DNA of 64,000 nucleotides from positions 186,001 through 250,000 of the forward strand of contig NZ_KB899096.1 of assembly GCF_000378045.1 (NCBI RefSeq). Reading direction: 5' to 3'. The notes under the pieces were generated by a model, which was given only the letters and a program-made list of their open reading frames with translations, made no database searches and was not told where the DNA came from. Both the position numbers and the translations under genes were made by a program. This document shows, piece after piece, positions 28,781 to 38,394 of the stretch; the first letter of the stretch is position 1; every line of letters begins with the position of its first letter. Source of the stretch: Marinobacterium rhizophilum DSM 18822. Lineage in GTDB: Bacteria; Pseudomonadota; Gammaproteobacteria; Pseudomonadales; Balneatricaceae.

Positions 28781-29527
28781 TCATACTAAACCAGAACCGT
28801 CGACTACCAGCTTGATACCGAGAATAATCAACATGATCAATATAACGTTAAAGAAATATTTCCCATCTATTTTTTTCTGGATTGCCAGCCCAAGTCGAAC
28901 CCCCAGCCAGGCCAGCGGCATAAACAACAGGGCCGGCAGCATGTTCTGCGTACTTATCATCCCGAGACTAAAATAAGGTATGATTTTCACCAGGTTAATT
29001 CCTGCCAGAAAAACCACCGCGGTTGACAGAAATTCAGGTTTGGAAAGTTTTTGATTCAGTAAATAAAAGTTTAACGGTGGACCTCCGGCGTGGGCTATAA
29101 AGCTGGTAAGGCCCGCGATGCCCCCGCAGATCCCGCCCACAAGCGGCGGCATGGATACCTTTTTTATGGAAGCAGGTAACAGCCCCCAAATGCCAAACAA
29201 TATTGAAAAAACGCCCAGTGATAGTTTGATCATCTGTTCATTCAGAGAACCGAACGTCAAATAACCGACCAAGACACCCAGGATCGCCGGCGGAAATACG
29301 ATCAGCAGCAACCTGTTTATTCTTTTTCCCCACCAGGCTTTCAAACTAAAAGCATCCATAACGATCAAAAGAGGCAACATGATAGCCGCTGCATTGACCG
29401 GACTTGTTTTCAGTGACAACAGGGGAACAGCCACGACACCAACGCCACCGGCGAAACCGGACTTTGAAATTCCGGTAATCAAAACCCCTACGGCCAAGAG
29501 TACTAAAAACTGCCAATCATACAGCAT
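28781..29527 (-). CDS. TauE/SafE-family membrane permease
   Basis: A 248-residue protein with about eight hydrophobic segments. The family signature appears twice: near the N-terminus 'LLAVGVLITGISKSGFAGGVGVVAVPLL' and in the second half 'GGICGGIAGLTSFIAHAGGPPLNFYLLNQKLSKPEFLSTAVVF'. Members move sulfite, sulfoacetate or other organic anions across the inner membrane. It sits at the downstream end of the hydroxyquinol island, so transport of a carboxylate or sulfonate intermediate is possible but not shown. Confidence 0.85.
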   Translation of the reverse strand: MLYDWQFLVLLAVGVLITGISKSGFAGGVGVVAVPLLSLKTSPVNAAAIMLPLLIVMDAFSLKAWWGKRINRLLLIVFPPAILGVLVGYLTFGSLNEQMIKLSLGVFSILFGIWGLLPASIKKVSMPPLVGGICGGIAGLTSFIAHAGGPPLNFYLLNQKLSKPEFLSTAVVFLAGINLVKIIPYFSLGMISTQNMLPALLFMPLAWLGVRLGLAIQKKIDGKYFFNVILIMLIILGIKLVVDGSGLV

Positions 29528-29652
29528 ACAATGAACCTCAAATTAACCGGACAGTCCATGACTGAGGAAGTAAAAAGAGCCACGCACGGCACGGCCAATG
29601 CACTCAAGAAAGCACGAATTTAAATTATTATTATTTATGCCAGGTTAGATAC

Positions 29653-29697
29653 TCACGGGAACAACCAGAGGACCTGGTCCTTTGGTTGTTCCCGTGA
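29653..29697 (-). terminator. Long near-perfect hairpin after nitroreductase gene
   Basis: Arms TCACGGGAACAACCA (29653-29667) and TGGTTGTTCCCGTGA (29683-29697) are perfectly complementary, and the stem continues inward (AGGACC/GGTCCT) with one G-U type pair, giving about 22 bp over 45 nt. No T tract follows on either strand, so it may act as a 3'-end stabiliser or processing site rather than a plain terminator. It starts 8 nt after the stop codon. Confidence 0.6.
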
Positions 29698-29704
29698 CGG
29701 CGTA

Positions 29705-30295
29705 TTATAATATTTCACATACTTCATCGAACTTGAAACGCTCACTGCGCGGAAACAGCACAGAAGCATCACCGTAACCGAGGTTACAGAGGAAGTTGCT
29801 TTTAATATTGCCTTCTGGCCAGAATTCCGCATCCACAACCGCATTATTAAAGCCGGACATCGGGCCTACATCCAGGCCAAGTGCGCGGGCAGCCAGAATG
29901 AAGTAGCCGCCCTGAATGGCGCTGTTACGAAAAGCGGTCGTCTGAATATGTTCCGGTTTGCCTTCGAACAGTGACTTGGCGTCCTTGTTGTGGGCAAACA
30001 TGCGCGGCAGGTGCTCGTAAAACTTGGTGTCATAGCCCAGCACAGCGACAACGGGTGAATTCATGGTTTTCTCCTGGTTGCCCGGCATCAGCGCCGCACG
30101 CAGACGTTCCTTCGCCTCGCTGGAGCGCAGAAAAAGGATGCGCAGCGGCTGGCAGTTCATGGACGTTGGCGCGTAGTGCATCAACTCGTAGAGTTCACGC
30201 AGTTTTTCATCACTCACATTCTTGTCTGTCCAAGCATTGTGGGTACGTGCGTTGATAAATACTTGTGCGAGTGCGTTCTGATCGATGCTAGTCAT
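29705..30295 (-). CDS. RutE/HadB-like nitroreductase-family flavoprotein
   Basis: A 196-residue FMN enzyme of the RutE (malonic semialdehyde reductase) group. It has 'LYELMHYAPTSMNCQPLRILFLRS' and 'GGYFILAARALGLDVGPMSGFNNAVVDAEFW', both typical of RutE, and the usual length. RutE makes 3-hydroxypropionate from malonic semialdehyde in uracil breakdown, but no other rut gene is near. Here it lies 48 nt after the ring-cleavage dioxygenase, so it may reduce or oxidise an intermediate of that pathway. Confidence 0.82.
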   Translation of the reverse strand: MTSIDQNALAQVFINARTHNAWTDKNVSDEKLRELYELMHYAPTSMNCQPLRILFLRSSEAKERLRAALMPGNQEKTMNSPVVAVLGYDTKFYEHLPRMFAHNKDAKSLFEGKPEHIQTTAFRNSAIQGGYFILAARALGLDVGPMSGFNNAVVDAEFWPEGNIKSNFLCNLGYGDASVLFPRSERFKFDEVCEIL

Positions 30296-30343
30296 CTTTT
30301 TGTCCTTTTTTCTAATGGGATATATGACGCAGAGACTCTCTGC

Positions 30344-31207
30344 TCAGGCGGCCTTCAGACCAAAGTCATATCGAAAATAACGGTACGGTTTATCCAGCCG
30401 ACGGCCATCCGGAGCCTCACCTGCCGGCTTTAGCGCAAAGTCCTTTACGAGTGAGTCCTTGACACCAAACACGGCATCCGAGTCCAGGTAGGGGTCACCG
30501 TTCGCGAAAACCTGTGTCACCAGGGTTTCATACCCTGGAGCCATCAGCATGAAATGCACATGAGCCGGGCGGAACGGATGACGACCTGTTACTTCCAGCA
30601 TCTGCCCCACCGGGCCATCGGTTGGAATCGGATAGGGAGACGGCGTCACCGTCCAGAAGGCATAGTGTCCCTGGGCGTCGGTTCTAAAGCGGGCCCGCAG
30701 AGAGGCGCCATCAAGCTCCGGTTTCTGCACATCGTAGACACCTTCGCCATCGGACTGCCACACGTCGATGACCACATTGGCCAACGGCTGGCCCGCTGCG
30801 TCACGGACCTGGCCCTCGACAAACAGCGGCTCTCCGTCCACGCCCTCGTCGATACCGGCGCCGATTTCGGCCTCCGGCGGGTCAGCCACATAAAAGGGTC
30901 CCAGTACGGTGCTTTCCGTCACCGCTTGGCTGCTGACCCGGTGGTTGATCGCATCCACCAGCATGGTGACGCCCAATGTATCCGACAGCAAAATGAACTC
31001 CTGTCGCTTGTCGTCACACATCTGTCCGGTGCGGGTGAGAAAGTCGATAGCCTGACCCCACTCCTTTTCGGTTGGCTCCACCTCGCGGATGAACCCGTGC
31101 AGATGCGTCACCAGGCTGTTGATAAGGGTCTTTAGCCGCGCGTCGGAGCAACCTGCAAAGCGCTGAATGACTTCGGCTGTAATGTTCTCTTCGTTGAGAT
31201 TGCGCAT
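30344..31207 (-). CDS. Hydroxyquinol 1,2-dioxygenase (intradiol)
   Basis: A 287-residue iron(III) intradiol dioxygenase, the length typical of hydroxyquinol enzymes. The N-terminal dimerisation domain (about 20-100) is followed by the catalytic beta sandwich. Likely Fe ligands are Tyr158 ('DVWQSDGEGVYDVQ'), Tyr192 ('SPYPIPTDGPVG'), His216 and His218 ('RPAHVHFML'). It converts benzene-1,2,4-triol to maleylacetate. The linked maleylacetate reductase (33501-34565) supports this over catechol specificity. ATG 31207 has GGAGATA upstream and lies 1 nt from the previous stop. Confidence 0.87.
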   Translation of the reverse strand: MRNLNEENITAEVIQRFAGCSDARLKTLINSLVTHLHGFIREVEPTEKEWGQAIDFLTRTGQMCDDKRQEFILLSDTLGVTMLVDAINHRVSSQAVTESTVLGPFYVADPPEAEIGAGIDEGVDGEPLFVEGQVRDAAGQPLANVVIDVWQSDGEGVYDVQKPELDGASLRARFRTDAQGHYAFWTVTPSPYPIPTDGPVGQMLEVTGRHPFRPAHVHFMLMAPGYETLVTQVFANGDPYLDSDAVFGVKDSLVKDFALKPAGEAPDGRRLDKPYRYFRYDFGLKAA

Positions 31208-31208
31208 A

Positions 31209-32129
31209 TTATTTATCTCCGCGATCGTGAGCGGCTTCAATGGCTGGCAGCCCGGAAAGCGTCTCGGTGTGATGCACCGTAGCGATGTAGTCATCGCCAC
31301 CGTGCCCCATGGCGATCAGTGATGAGTAGGTCTCGCGCATCTGGGCAGCCAGCGGCGCCGATACGCCGGCGGTCCGTGTGCAGCCCAGAATCAGATCCAG
31401 GTCCTTGGCCATCTGGGTACAGTCAAAGGTTGAGTCGAAATTGCGCTGCGCCAAAGGCTGGGTCTTGTACTTGACCATGGGTGAACCCACTGCGCTGTTG
31501 GAAATCAGGTGCAGCATATCTTCCCAGGCAATTCCGCCTTTGCGCGACATGGCCAGTGCTTCGGCCAGCATGCCGGCGCTGACGGCAATCATCAGGTTGA
31601 TCGCCAGCTTGGCATAACGCGCCTGCTCAGCCTCACCCAGCCAGGACTGCATACCGGTGAATGTTTCCAGAACAGGTCGCACCGACTCGAACGCCTGCGC
31701 CGGACCGGACACCATGGCCGACAGGGTGCCGTTCTGAGCTGCCACCGGATTGCCAGACACGGGGCAGCGCAAATAGTGAATCCCGCGCGTCGCAGCCGCT
31801 TCGGCCACTTTGGATGAGGCTTCGATACTCACCGTGCTGGTTTCCACCAGTACGCTAGCCGGCGCCATGTGACGGATCAGCTCACCGGCCCCCAGCGTCA
31901 GGCCCAGCAATGCCTTGTCATCCGGTATGGATACGAACACGATTGGGCACGATTCGACCGCCTTGGCCAGATCCCGAAAGGCAACAATATTCACCGTTTC
32001 AGCCAGGCTCAGGCGCTCGGCACTGAGGTCAAAACCCCGCACCTGAAAGCCACCTTCGACAACACGCTTAGCCATGGGAAGACCAAGTTTTCCAAGACCG
32101 ACCCAGGCCACTTCGTTAACTGTATTCAT
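31209..32129 (-). CDS. Beta-hydroxyacid dehydrogenase (HIBADH/GarR family)
   Basis: A 306-residue NAD(P)-dependent dehydrogenase. N-terminal GLGKLGLPMAKR Rossmann motif, 'VETSTVSI', the substrate loop 'CPVSGNPVAAQNGTLSAMVSG' (family DAPVSGG) and catalytic Lys in 'YAKLAINLMIAV'. It overlaps the amidohydrolase by 4 nt (ATGA) and precedes the dioxygenase by 1 nt, so it is fully embedded in the catabolic operon. In place of the usual 'DAPVSGG' it has 'RCPVSGN', which suggests an unusual substrate. Confidence 0.82.
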   Translation of the reverse strand: MNTVNEVAWVGLGKLGLPMAKRVVEGGFQVRGFDLSAERLSLAETVNIVAFRDLAKAVESCPIVFVSIPDDKALLGLTLGAGELIRHMAPASVLVETSTVSIEASSKVAEAAATRGIHYLRCPVSGNPVAAQNGTLSAMVSGPAQAFESVRPVLETFTGMQSWLGEAEQARYAKLAINLMIAVSAGMLAEALAMSRKGGIAWEDMLHLISNSAVGSPMVKYKTQPLAQRNFDSTFDCTQMAKDLDLILGCTRTAGVSAPLAAQMRETYSSLIAMGHGGDDYIATVHHTETLSGLPAIEAAHDRGDK

Positions 32130-33490
32130 TTGACCGTATCCTTTTGTTCCCGTGAAAGAAGTTCGCTATAGATCCGTTGCCCGGAATCGCGCAGCAATTC
32201 TGTTCCTGCGGTGGTGTCAGCGAGCAGATGCCCTTCCCGTTTAAGGAACTCGCCGCCAATCATGACGCTGTCGACATTTGCCAGACTGGTCTGCATCACC
32301 ACAGTGGATACAGCATCATGTACCGGCTGCATGTTCAGCAGACGGGTGTTCAGCAGCACGATATCGGCTTGCTTGCCTGGCGTGAGGCTGCCGATCCGGT
32401 CATCCAGTCCCAGTGCGCGTGCGCCGTCCAGCGTAATCCAGCTCAACGCCTCGCGTGTGCGAATGCTCGAGGTATCCGGGATGGCACCGGTCTGTCGTCG
32501 TGAAGCATCGTTATCCAGCGCCCGCTGCATACCCAGCGCCATGCGGGCCACCGCGAACATATCGCCGGAAATAACCGATTCAAGATCCACGCCCAGCGAG
32601 ACAATGCCGCCGTGGCGGCGCACCAGTCCGGTCACCGGAAATCCGTGCCCCTGGGTCATTTCATTTTCGGGCGCAATCGAGAAGCTGACACCCTTGTTAC
32701 AGAAACGCCCGACCTGTTCCTCGTTGAGGCCATGACCGTGCACGATGTTGATACCAGGACCCACCAGCCCCTTTTCCTCCAGCACATCCCAGGCACCCGG
32801 GCTGACCGCGGGGCCACCCCCCTGGTGCATCGAGGCGACAAGCCCAAACTCCCTCGCCAGTTCAAAATCGTGCAACGACACCTCGAGTGTCGAGTAATGC
32901 GGACCCAGTATCGCCATCCCCAGGGTGACCTTGCCATTCGCATCCTTCAGCGATCCCTGCAACAGCCGCTCGACCTCAGCCCGCGGATGGGGAATCTCGC
33001 TAAAATGCGGCTGGCCGGGCTTCGGATCCGGCTTGGGTGAACCGTGGAAGAATAGCGCCCGGATACCGGATTCCTGCAACCCCCGTATCGCCGCATCAGT
33101 GTGTGCCGGTGTCGGATTGTTGTGGCACCAGTCGCCAAGAGTCGTGGTACCGCAGTTGATCTGGTTCAGCGCGCCCATCAGCGACGCAATATGAATGTCC
33201 TGTGGGGTGAACAGCGTGGCCAGGCCACGATGCACATGGCGAAAGTATTCCAGCAAGGTCCAGTTGGCCGCGACGCCACGCAGCGCAGTCTGCCAGGTAT
33301 GCATATGCGCATTGACCAGTCCGGGTATCAGAATGCCGCCCTGGCAATCGATGACATGGGCATCTTTTGCCGGCAGATCCGTGCCAACTGCAAGGATACG
33401 GCTGTCTTCGACCAGTACCTGCCCCGACGCCAGATCACCAATAAGCGGATCCATGGTCAGCACAGTGGCATTGATAAAGAGTGTTTTCAT
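32126..33490 (-). CDS. Amidohydrolase / deaminase (TrzN-AtzB-SsnA type)
   Basis: A 454-residue metal-dependent hydrolase. HxH metal motif at 62-64 ('LVNAHMHTWQTALRG'), further metal or active-site residues His222 ('SMHQGGG'), His251/His253 ('HGHGLNEEQ') and Asp302 ('SLGVDLES'). The fold groups it with cytosine/guanine deaminase-like and triazine hydrolases, so it may remove an amino group or another ring substituent. It starts 10 nt after maleylacetate reductase with GAGGACA upstream. The position suggests it makes or prepares the hydroxyquinol precursor. The substrate is unknown. Confidence 0.8.
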   Translation of the reverse strand: MKTLFINATVLTMDPLIGDLASGQVLVEDSRILAVGTDLPAKDAHVIDCQGGILIPGLVNAHMHTWQTALRGVAANWTLLEYFRHVHRGLATLFTPQDIHIASLMGALNQINCGTTTLGDWCHNNPTPAHTDAAIRGLQESGIRALFFHGSPKPDPKPGQPHFSEIPHPRAEVERLLQGSLKDANGKVTLGMAILGPHYSTLEVSLHDFELAREFGLVASMHQGGGPAVSPGAWDVLEEKGLVGPGINIVHGHGLNEEQVGRFCNKGVSFSIAPENEMTQGHGFPVTGLVRRHGGIVSLGVDLESVISGDMFAVARMALGMQRALDNDASRRQTGAIPDTSSIRTREALSWITLDGARALGLDDRIGSLTPGKQADIVLLNTRLLNMQPVHDAVSTVVMQTSLANVDSVMIGGEFLKREGHLLADTTAGTELLRDSGQRIYSELLSREQKDTVK

Positions 33491-33500
33491 TTTATTGTCC

Positions 33501-34565
33501 TCACCCAAGCCTGGGCCGTTCGCCTTTCCAGGCACGCGTGATCAGGTCACGAATCGCCGGGCCTTCAATCGTGCGCGGATTCCAGTACGGGTTAGCGAGC
33601 GCGATCTCGACAGCCCGGTTTACATCCGCCTCTTTCATCCCCAGATCACGCAGGCCTTGCGGCGCACCAACTGCACGGGCCAGGTCGAACAACCCCTGCG
33701 ATGCACTCTCGGTCCCCAGTGCGCGTGCGATACGCGCCATGGCCTCGGGTGCGGCCAGTTCGTTATAGGCGACCGCATGGGGCAGTACGATGGTGTGCGT
33801 TTCGGCATGGGGCAGATCAAAGGAGCCCCCCAGCGTGTGGCAGAGCTTGTGATGCAACGACATGCCGACCGACCCGAGGCAGGCACCGCACAACCAGGCG
33901 CCATAAAGCGCATCTGAACGGGCCTGCGCATCAGCGGGATTGCGCGCGATAACCGGCAGGCTACGGGCCAGGGCCTCAATTCCCGCTTCAGCCATCAGCG
34001 ACACCACCGGATTCTGATCCCTGGCATAGAGTGCTTCGACCGCATGGGCAATCGCATTAAGACCGCTGGTACCCGACATCGCCGCGGGCAGCGTCAGGGT
34101 CAGATCAACATCGTAAATCACCACTTCCGGCAGCACCTTGAGGGTGCGCTGGGTTGTCTTCAGACCGTTCTCCGTTTCGCCGATAATCGGCGTCATTTCG
34201 GATCCGGCATAGGTGGTAGGTATGGCAATCTGCGGCAGGTCGGTACGCAGCGCGATCGCCTTGCCAAGGCCGATGGTTGATCCGCCGCCCAGGGCAACCG
34301 TGCAATCGACATCCAGCTCTGCGACGACCTTCATCGCCTGCTCCGTCACCTCAACCGGTGTATGCATGGCCGCTTCGCAGAACATGCCGACGCCCAGGTC
34401 ACCCAGGCGATCAAGAATCGACTGCGCCTGGTCGCGCTGGTGCGGCGTAGCCAGCACCAGCGCCCGGCTGCAGTTGAGCAGTCTTAGTTCGTCCACCAGT
34501 TGCTCCAGTGTTCCGTTCCCGAATACCACTCGTGCTGGCAAACCGTTATAGACAAATGGGTTCAT
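33501..34565 (-). CDS. Maleylacetate reductase
   Basis: A 354-residue iron-type alcohol dehydrogenase family member. It opens with 'FVYNGLPARVVFGNGTLEQL', a signature of maleylacetate reductases, with 'VALGGGSTIGLGKAIALRT', 'PTTYAGSEMTPIIGETENG' and the metal-site region 'HHKLCHTLGGSFDLPHAETHTIVLPH'. It reduces maleylacetate to 3-oxoadipate with NAD(P)H, the step after hydroxyquinol ring cleavage. ATG 34565 has GGGAGA upstream; an upstream extension to 34613 is not family-like. Confidence 0.9.
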   Translation of the reverse strand: MNPFVYNGLPARVVFGNGTLEQLVDELRLLNCSRALVLATPHQRDQAQSILDRLGDLGVGMFCEAAMHTPVEVTEQAMKVVAELDVDCTVALGGGSTIGLGKAIALRTDLPQIAIPTTYAGSEMTPIIGETENGLKTTQRTLKVLPEVVIYDVDLTLTLPAAMSGTSGLNAIAHAVEALYARDQNPVVSLMAEAGIEALARSLPVIARNPADAQARSDALYGAWLCGACLGSVGMSLHHKLCHTLGGSFDLPHAETHTIVLPHAVAYNELAAPEAMARIARALGTESASQGLFDLARAVGAPQGLRDLGMKEADVNRAVEIALANPYWNPRTIEGPAIRDLITRAWKGERPRLG

Positions 34566-34724
34566 GCTGCAATTTCTCCCTGGATCGCTGCGGCACGCCG
34601 ATAGCGCGTCCACAGGGTTCTAGCTTCGAATTCAATGGCTACTGCCAGACAGCCACAGTGACTGCCGCCATTCTCTGGCAATGAGTGACCTTCCCGGCCA
34701 CCCGCGAATAGCGCGGCTTTCCTG

Positions 34725-36299
34725 TCACACCCCCGCGGCGTGCAGAGGTGTGCCTGACGCCGGCTTGTGCTGGCCGGTAATGGCCTGAACCAGTTCGTCC
34801 TCGGTCACGGTATCGGCGTTGAATTCGGCTGTAATCTGGCCCGAATACATCGCGATCACACGGTTGCTGACACCCAGCACCTCGGGCATTTCGGATGAGA
34901 TGACAAGCACCGCATAACCGGACTTGGCGAGATCCTTGATCAGCGCATGAATTTCCGCCTTGGAACCGACATCGATACCGCGGGTCGGCTCATCCAGGAT
35001 CAGCAGTTTGGGGTGGGTCGTAAGCCACTTGCCGATGACGATCTTCTGCTGATTACCCCCACTGAGATTGCCGACTTTCTGCGCCCAGCCCGGCGTCTTT
35101 ATTTTCAGTTCGCGCTGGTATTTCTCGTAAATTTCCAGCTCTTTTTTCGGACTCATAACGCCCAGGGACGAAACTGAGCCCAGGGTAGACAGCGTGATGT
35201 TGTCCCGGCAGTTCAAGCCCAGCACGAGCCCCTGTTCCTTGCGGCTTTCAGGCACCAGGGCAATGCCCCTGGCCACTGCATCATGCGGGGATTTAACGGT
35301 GACGCTTTCACCTTCCAGCAGGATCTCTCCTGCACTCGGACGTCTGAGACCAAAAATGGTCTCGGCAATCTCCGAGCGGCCTGCGCCGACCAGGCCATAC
35401 ATGCCGACGATTTCGCCATTTCGAACATTAAAACTGATGTCCTTGAACACGCCCTCTACGCTGAGATTGCGGACTTCGAGTACGTTTTCCTTGAACTCCG
35501 TCGGCTTGCTGCTGTGATCGAGTTCAAGGCTGCGGCCAATCATCAGTTTGGTCACCTCGTCCTCATTCGTTTGCGCGGTATCAACCGTGCCGTTATATTC
35601 ACCATCCCTCAGCACGGTAATACGCTGAGACAGGGCAAATATCTCGTCCATGCGGTGGGAGATGTAGACGATGCCGACCCCATGTTCACGCAGGGAATTG
35701 ATCACATTGAATAGCACTGGCTTTTCGTGATCGGTCAGGGATGCCGTCGGCTCGTCGAACACAACAATTTTGGGGGTAAACACCAGAGCACGGGCGATTT
35801 CGACCATCTGTTTCTTGGCAATCGACAGATCGCCGACCAGATCATCCGCTCTGAAGGTACATTGCAGCCGGCTCAGGATTTTATCGGTATCGCTGCGCAG
35901 TTTTTTCCAGTCGACACGATTCGGCCATTTCAGCGGCAGGCTTCCCAGAAAAATATTCTCTGCAACCGTCAGGTCCGATACCAACGATAGCTCTTGGTGA
36001 ATCAGCACGATGCCATGTTGCTTGGCTTCCATGGGATCACTGAACGACACTTTCTGACCTTCCAGGACAATGCTGCCCTCTTCCGCCTGGTGCTTCCCGG
36101 CAAGGCACTTCATCAGGGTTGATTTTCCGGCGCCGTTCTCGCCCAGCAAGGCATGCACTTCACCCGCACGCACATCAAAACTGACATTATTCAGCGCCAC
36201 GACACCCGGAAAGCGCTTGGTAATACCCTCAAGACGCAGTACAGGCTTTATCGATGCATCAACCGAACGCTGATTATTATTAGTTGCCGGCGCAGTCAT
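34725..36299 (-). CDS. Ribose-type ABC importer ATPase (RbsA/MglA family)
   Basis: A 524-residue double ATPase. First domain Walker A GENGAGKST, signature 'LSIAKKQMVEIARAL', Walker B 'IVVFDEPTASLT'. Second domain has the family's degenerate Walker A 'GLVGAGRSE', signature 'LSGGNQQKIVIGKWL' and Walker B 'LLILDEPTRGIDVG'. The gene overlaps the permease by 4 nt. Family members import ribose, xylose, galactose, inositol, erythritol or autoinducer-2. Here it serves the catabolic island. Confidence 0.9.
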   Translation of the reverse strand: MTAPATNNNQRSVDASIKPVLRLEGITKRFPGVVALNNVSFDVRAGEVHALLGENGAGKSTLMKCLAGKHQAEEGSIVLEGQKVSFSDPMEAKQHGIVLIHQELSLVSDLTVAENIFLGSLPLKWPNRVDWKKLRSDTDKILSRLQCTFRADDLVGDLSIAKKQMVEIARALVFTPKIVVFDEPTASLTDHEKPVLFNVINSLREHGVGIVYISHRMDEIFALSQRITVLRDGEYNGTVDTAQTNEDEVTKLMIGRSLELDHSSKPTEFKENVLEVRNLSVEGVFKDISFNVRNGEIVGMYGLVGAGRSEIAETIFGLRRPSAGEILLEGESVTVKSPHDAVARGIALVPESRKEQGLVLGLNCRDNITLSTLGSVSSLGVMSPKKELEIYEKYQRELKIKTPGWAQKVGNLSGGNQQKIVIGKWLTTHPKLLILDEPTRGIDVGSKAEIHALIKDLAKSGYAVLVISSEMPEVLGVSNRVIAMYSGQITAEFNADTVTEDELVQAITGQHKPASGTPLHAAGV

Positions 36300-37258
36300 A
36301 CATTCACCTCCTGACCCGATTTACGGTTGACTTTCTGATCAATAATCAGCACTGCAATCAGGATCGCTCCCAGAATAACCAGCACATAAAACGCGGGGAC
36401 CTGCATGAGATTCATGCCGTTGCGCAGGATGCCGATGGCCAGGACCCCCCCGAGGGTACCGGTAATGCTGCCGAACCCACCGGCGAGCTTGGTACCGCCC
36501 AGCACGACAGCGGTAATTGTCCATAATTCGTAATCGCGCCCCAGATTGGGGGTGGCCGCGCCCATCTGGGTCGCCAGTGTGATTCCGGCCAGGGCGGCAA
36601 AGAAACCGACAATCATAAAGTTGATTAACATGTGGCGCCCGACACGAATCCCCGCATCGGCTGCCGCCTCGCGGTTACCGCCCACGGCAAAGGTATTGCG
36701 GCCATGACCTGTTTTGGTCAATACCAGATGCATGATCAGACAGCAGACGAGAAAAATAACACCCAGAGTAGGAATTGATGCGATAGTGCTGATACCGAAA
36801 TCAGAGAACGCAAAGTCACTGGCGTAAAATGACTGTTCCTTTGTATATATAAATACCAGTCCGCGAATACCAATCATGGCGCCCAGCGTCACGATGAAAG
36901 AGTTAACCCCGGTCTTCCATACGATCAGGCCATTCAGGGCACCCAGAAGAATACCCGCGCTGATGGCGGCAAACAGTGCGACGGGCAGACCATAGCTTTG
37001 CAGATCAACGGCCAGCGCAGCGGACAGTGCCAGGATGGCCCCGACTGAAAGATCGATATTACCGTTAATCATGACGTAGGTCATGCCCAGTGCAATCAAA
37101 CCAATCGTTGACGTTTGCACCAGAATGTTCATGAAGTTCCCAGTCGTGAGGAAGTACTCAGACATGAAACTGAAAAAAACCGTTATCGCGATAACAAAGA
37201 GCCAGATTGGCTGAATACCGCCGAATACCTTTGATATATTCTTAACATTTACCATCAT
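36296..37258 (-). CDS. Ribose-type ABC permease (RbsC family) 1
   Basis: A 320-residue inner-membrane permease with about ten hydrophobic segments, 'MTYVMINGNIDLSVGAILALSAALA' near the N-terminus and 'TGHGRNTFAVGGNREAAADAGIRVGRH' in the cytoplasmic loop. ATG 37258 is preferred because AGGTGA lies just upstream. The GTG at 37264 overlaps that site. Two different permease genes suggest a heterodimeric channel. Confidence 0.87.
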   Translation of the reverse strand: MMVNVKNISKVFGGIQPIWLFVIAITVFFSFMSEYFLTTGNFMNILVQTSTIGLIALGMTYVMINGNIDLSVGAILALSAALAVDLQSYGLPVALFAAISAGILLGALNGLIVWKTGVNSFIVTLGAMIGIRGLVFIYTKEQSFYASDFAFSDFGISTIASIPTLGVIFLVCCLIMHLVLTKTGHGRNTFAVGGNREAAADAGIRVGRHMLINFMIVGFFAALAGITLATQMGAATPNLGRDYELWTITAVVLGGTKLAGGFGSITGTLGGVLAIGILRNGMNLMQVPAFYVLVILGAILIAVLIIDQKVNRKSGQEVNV

Positions 37259-37273
37259 ATTCACCTGCTTTTT

Positions 37274-38284
37274 TTATGAGTGGGAGGTAAACAGTCGTTT
37301 GCGCTGATTAGCCAGATCGAGCCAAACTGCCACGATTATAATCACCCAGGTTACAAGCCATTGGGTGTAATACGGATACCCCAACAAAAGCAGACCATTT
37401 TGGATAAACCCAAGAATCAGCACACCGATCACGGTTTTCCAGACACTTCCCGCACCGCCCATCAGACTGGTACCGCCAAGAATGATTCCGGCGAGGACAA
37501 GCAACTCATACCCCTGGCCGACATTGTTTTGCGAGCCCATGACACGTGACCCCAACACCAGCGCTGCACAGCCAACGGAAAAGGCTGAAATCATATAGGT
37601 AGTGAATACGCACCGGCTTTTTCGAATACCGGAATAAACCGCTGCTGTCGGGTTACCACCGATGGCAAAGATACGGCGACCATAACTGGTATAGCGCATG
37701 ACAAAGTGAACACAGAGTGCCAGCACCGCAAACATCAGAATGGGAACAGCAATCCCGCCGACAAAACCGCGACCAAATACAGCGAACCAGGTAGCGTCCT
37801 GATTGGCAATATCGACATTCTGGCCACCGGTATAAATCAGCGTAATGCCCTGTATTGCAGAGAGCATGGCCAGCGTCACGATCAGGGAATTCAGCTTCAT
37901 GTAACCAATCAGCAAGCCGTTAATGGCACCGATCAGCAGGGTCATCGCAAACATGACAATAATGGCATTCGTCGGACCAATTTTATCGTGAAGGTCAACC
38001 ACGAGAACAGTAGCGAATGACAGCATGGAACCGACGGAAAGGTCCAGATTACCACCGATGATAACAACAGTAACTCCGATCGCTATGATACCAATCATCG
38101 ACGCTTGCCGGATCACGGTCATAATATTTTCTTCCGACAGGAAGCGATCGGAGAACATTGAAAAACCAGCAAGGCAAATAATAAATACTATAAGAATGCC
38201 CTGAGTGGTCAGAAAGTTTTTCAAACTGACCCGGTTAAGTTTTAACTTTGAACTGATAGATTCTGCTTGTTCTATAGGGGTCAT
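37274..38284 (-). CDS. Ribose-type ABC permease (RbsC family) 2
   Basis: A 336-residue permease paralogous to its neighbour: 'GVTVVIIGGNLDLSVGSMLSFATVLVVDL' and 'TSYGRRIFAIGGNPTAAVYSGIRKSR'. ATG 38284 (MTPIEQAES) has GAGGTG upstream; the longer form from 38308 adds no family sequence. It is separated by 15 nt from the next permease gene. Confidence 0.87.
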   Translation of the reverse strand: MTPIEQAESISSKLKLNRVSLKNFLTTQGILIVFIICLAGFSMFSDRFLSEENIMTVIRQASMIGIIAIGVTVVIIGGNLDLSVGSMLSFATVLVVDLHDKIGPTNAIIVMFAMTLLIGAINGLLIGYMKLNSLIVTLAMLSAIQGITLIYTGGQNVDIANQDATWFAVFGRGFVGGIAVPILMFAVLALCVHFVMRYTSYGRRIFAIGGNPTAAVYSGIRKSRCVFTTYMISAFSVGCAALVLGSRVMGSQNNVGQGYELLVLAGIILGGTSLMGGAGSVWKTVIGVLILGFIQNGLLLLGYPYYTQWLVTWVIIIVAVWLDLANQRKRLFTSHS

Positions 38285-38394
38285 TACCTCACCTCGTCCA
38301 TCTAGCATGGATGTATTATTATAGATCTATCCGTTTCACTTCATATGTTACAGATGACTCAGGATCACTCCTTTGATCCTGAGTTATACATCGA

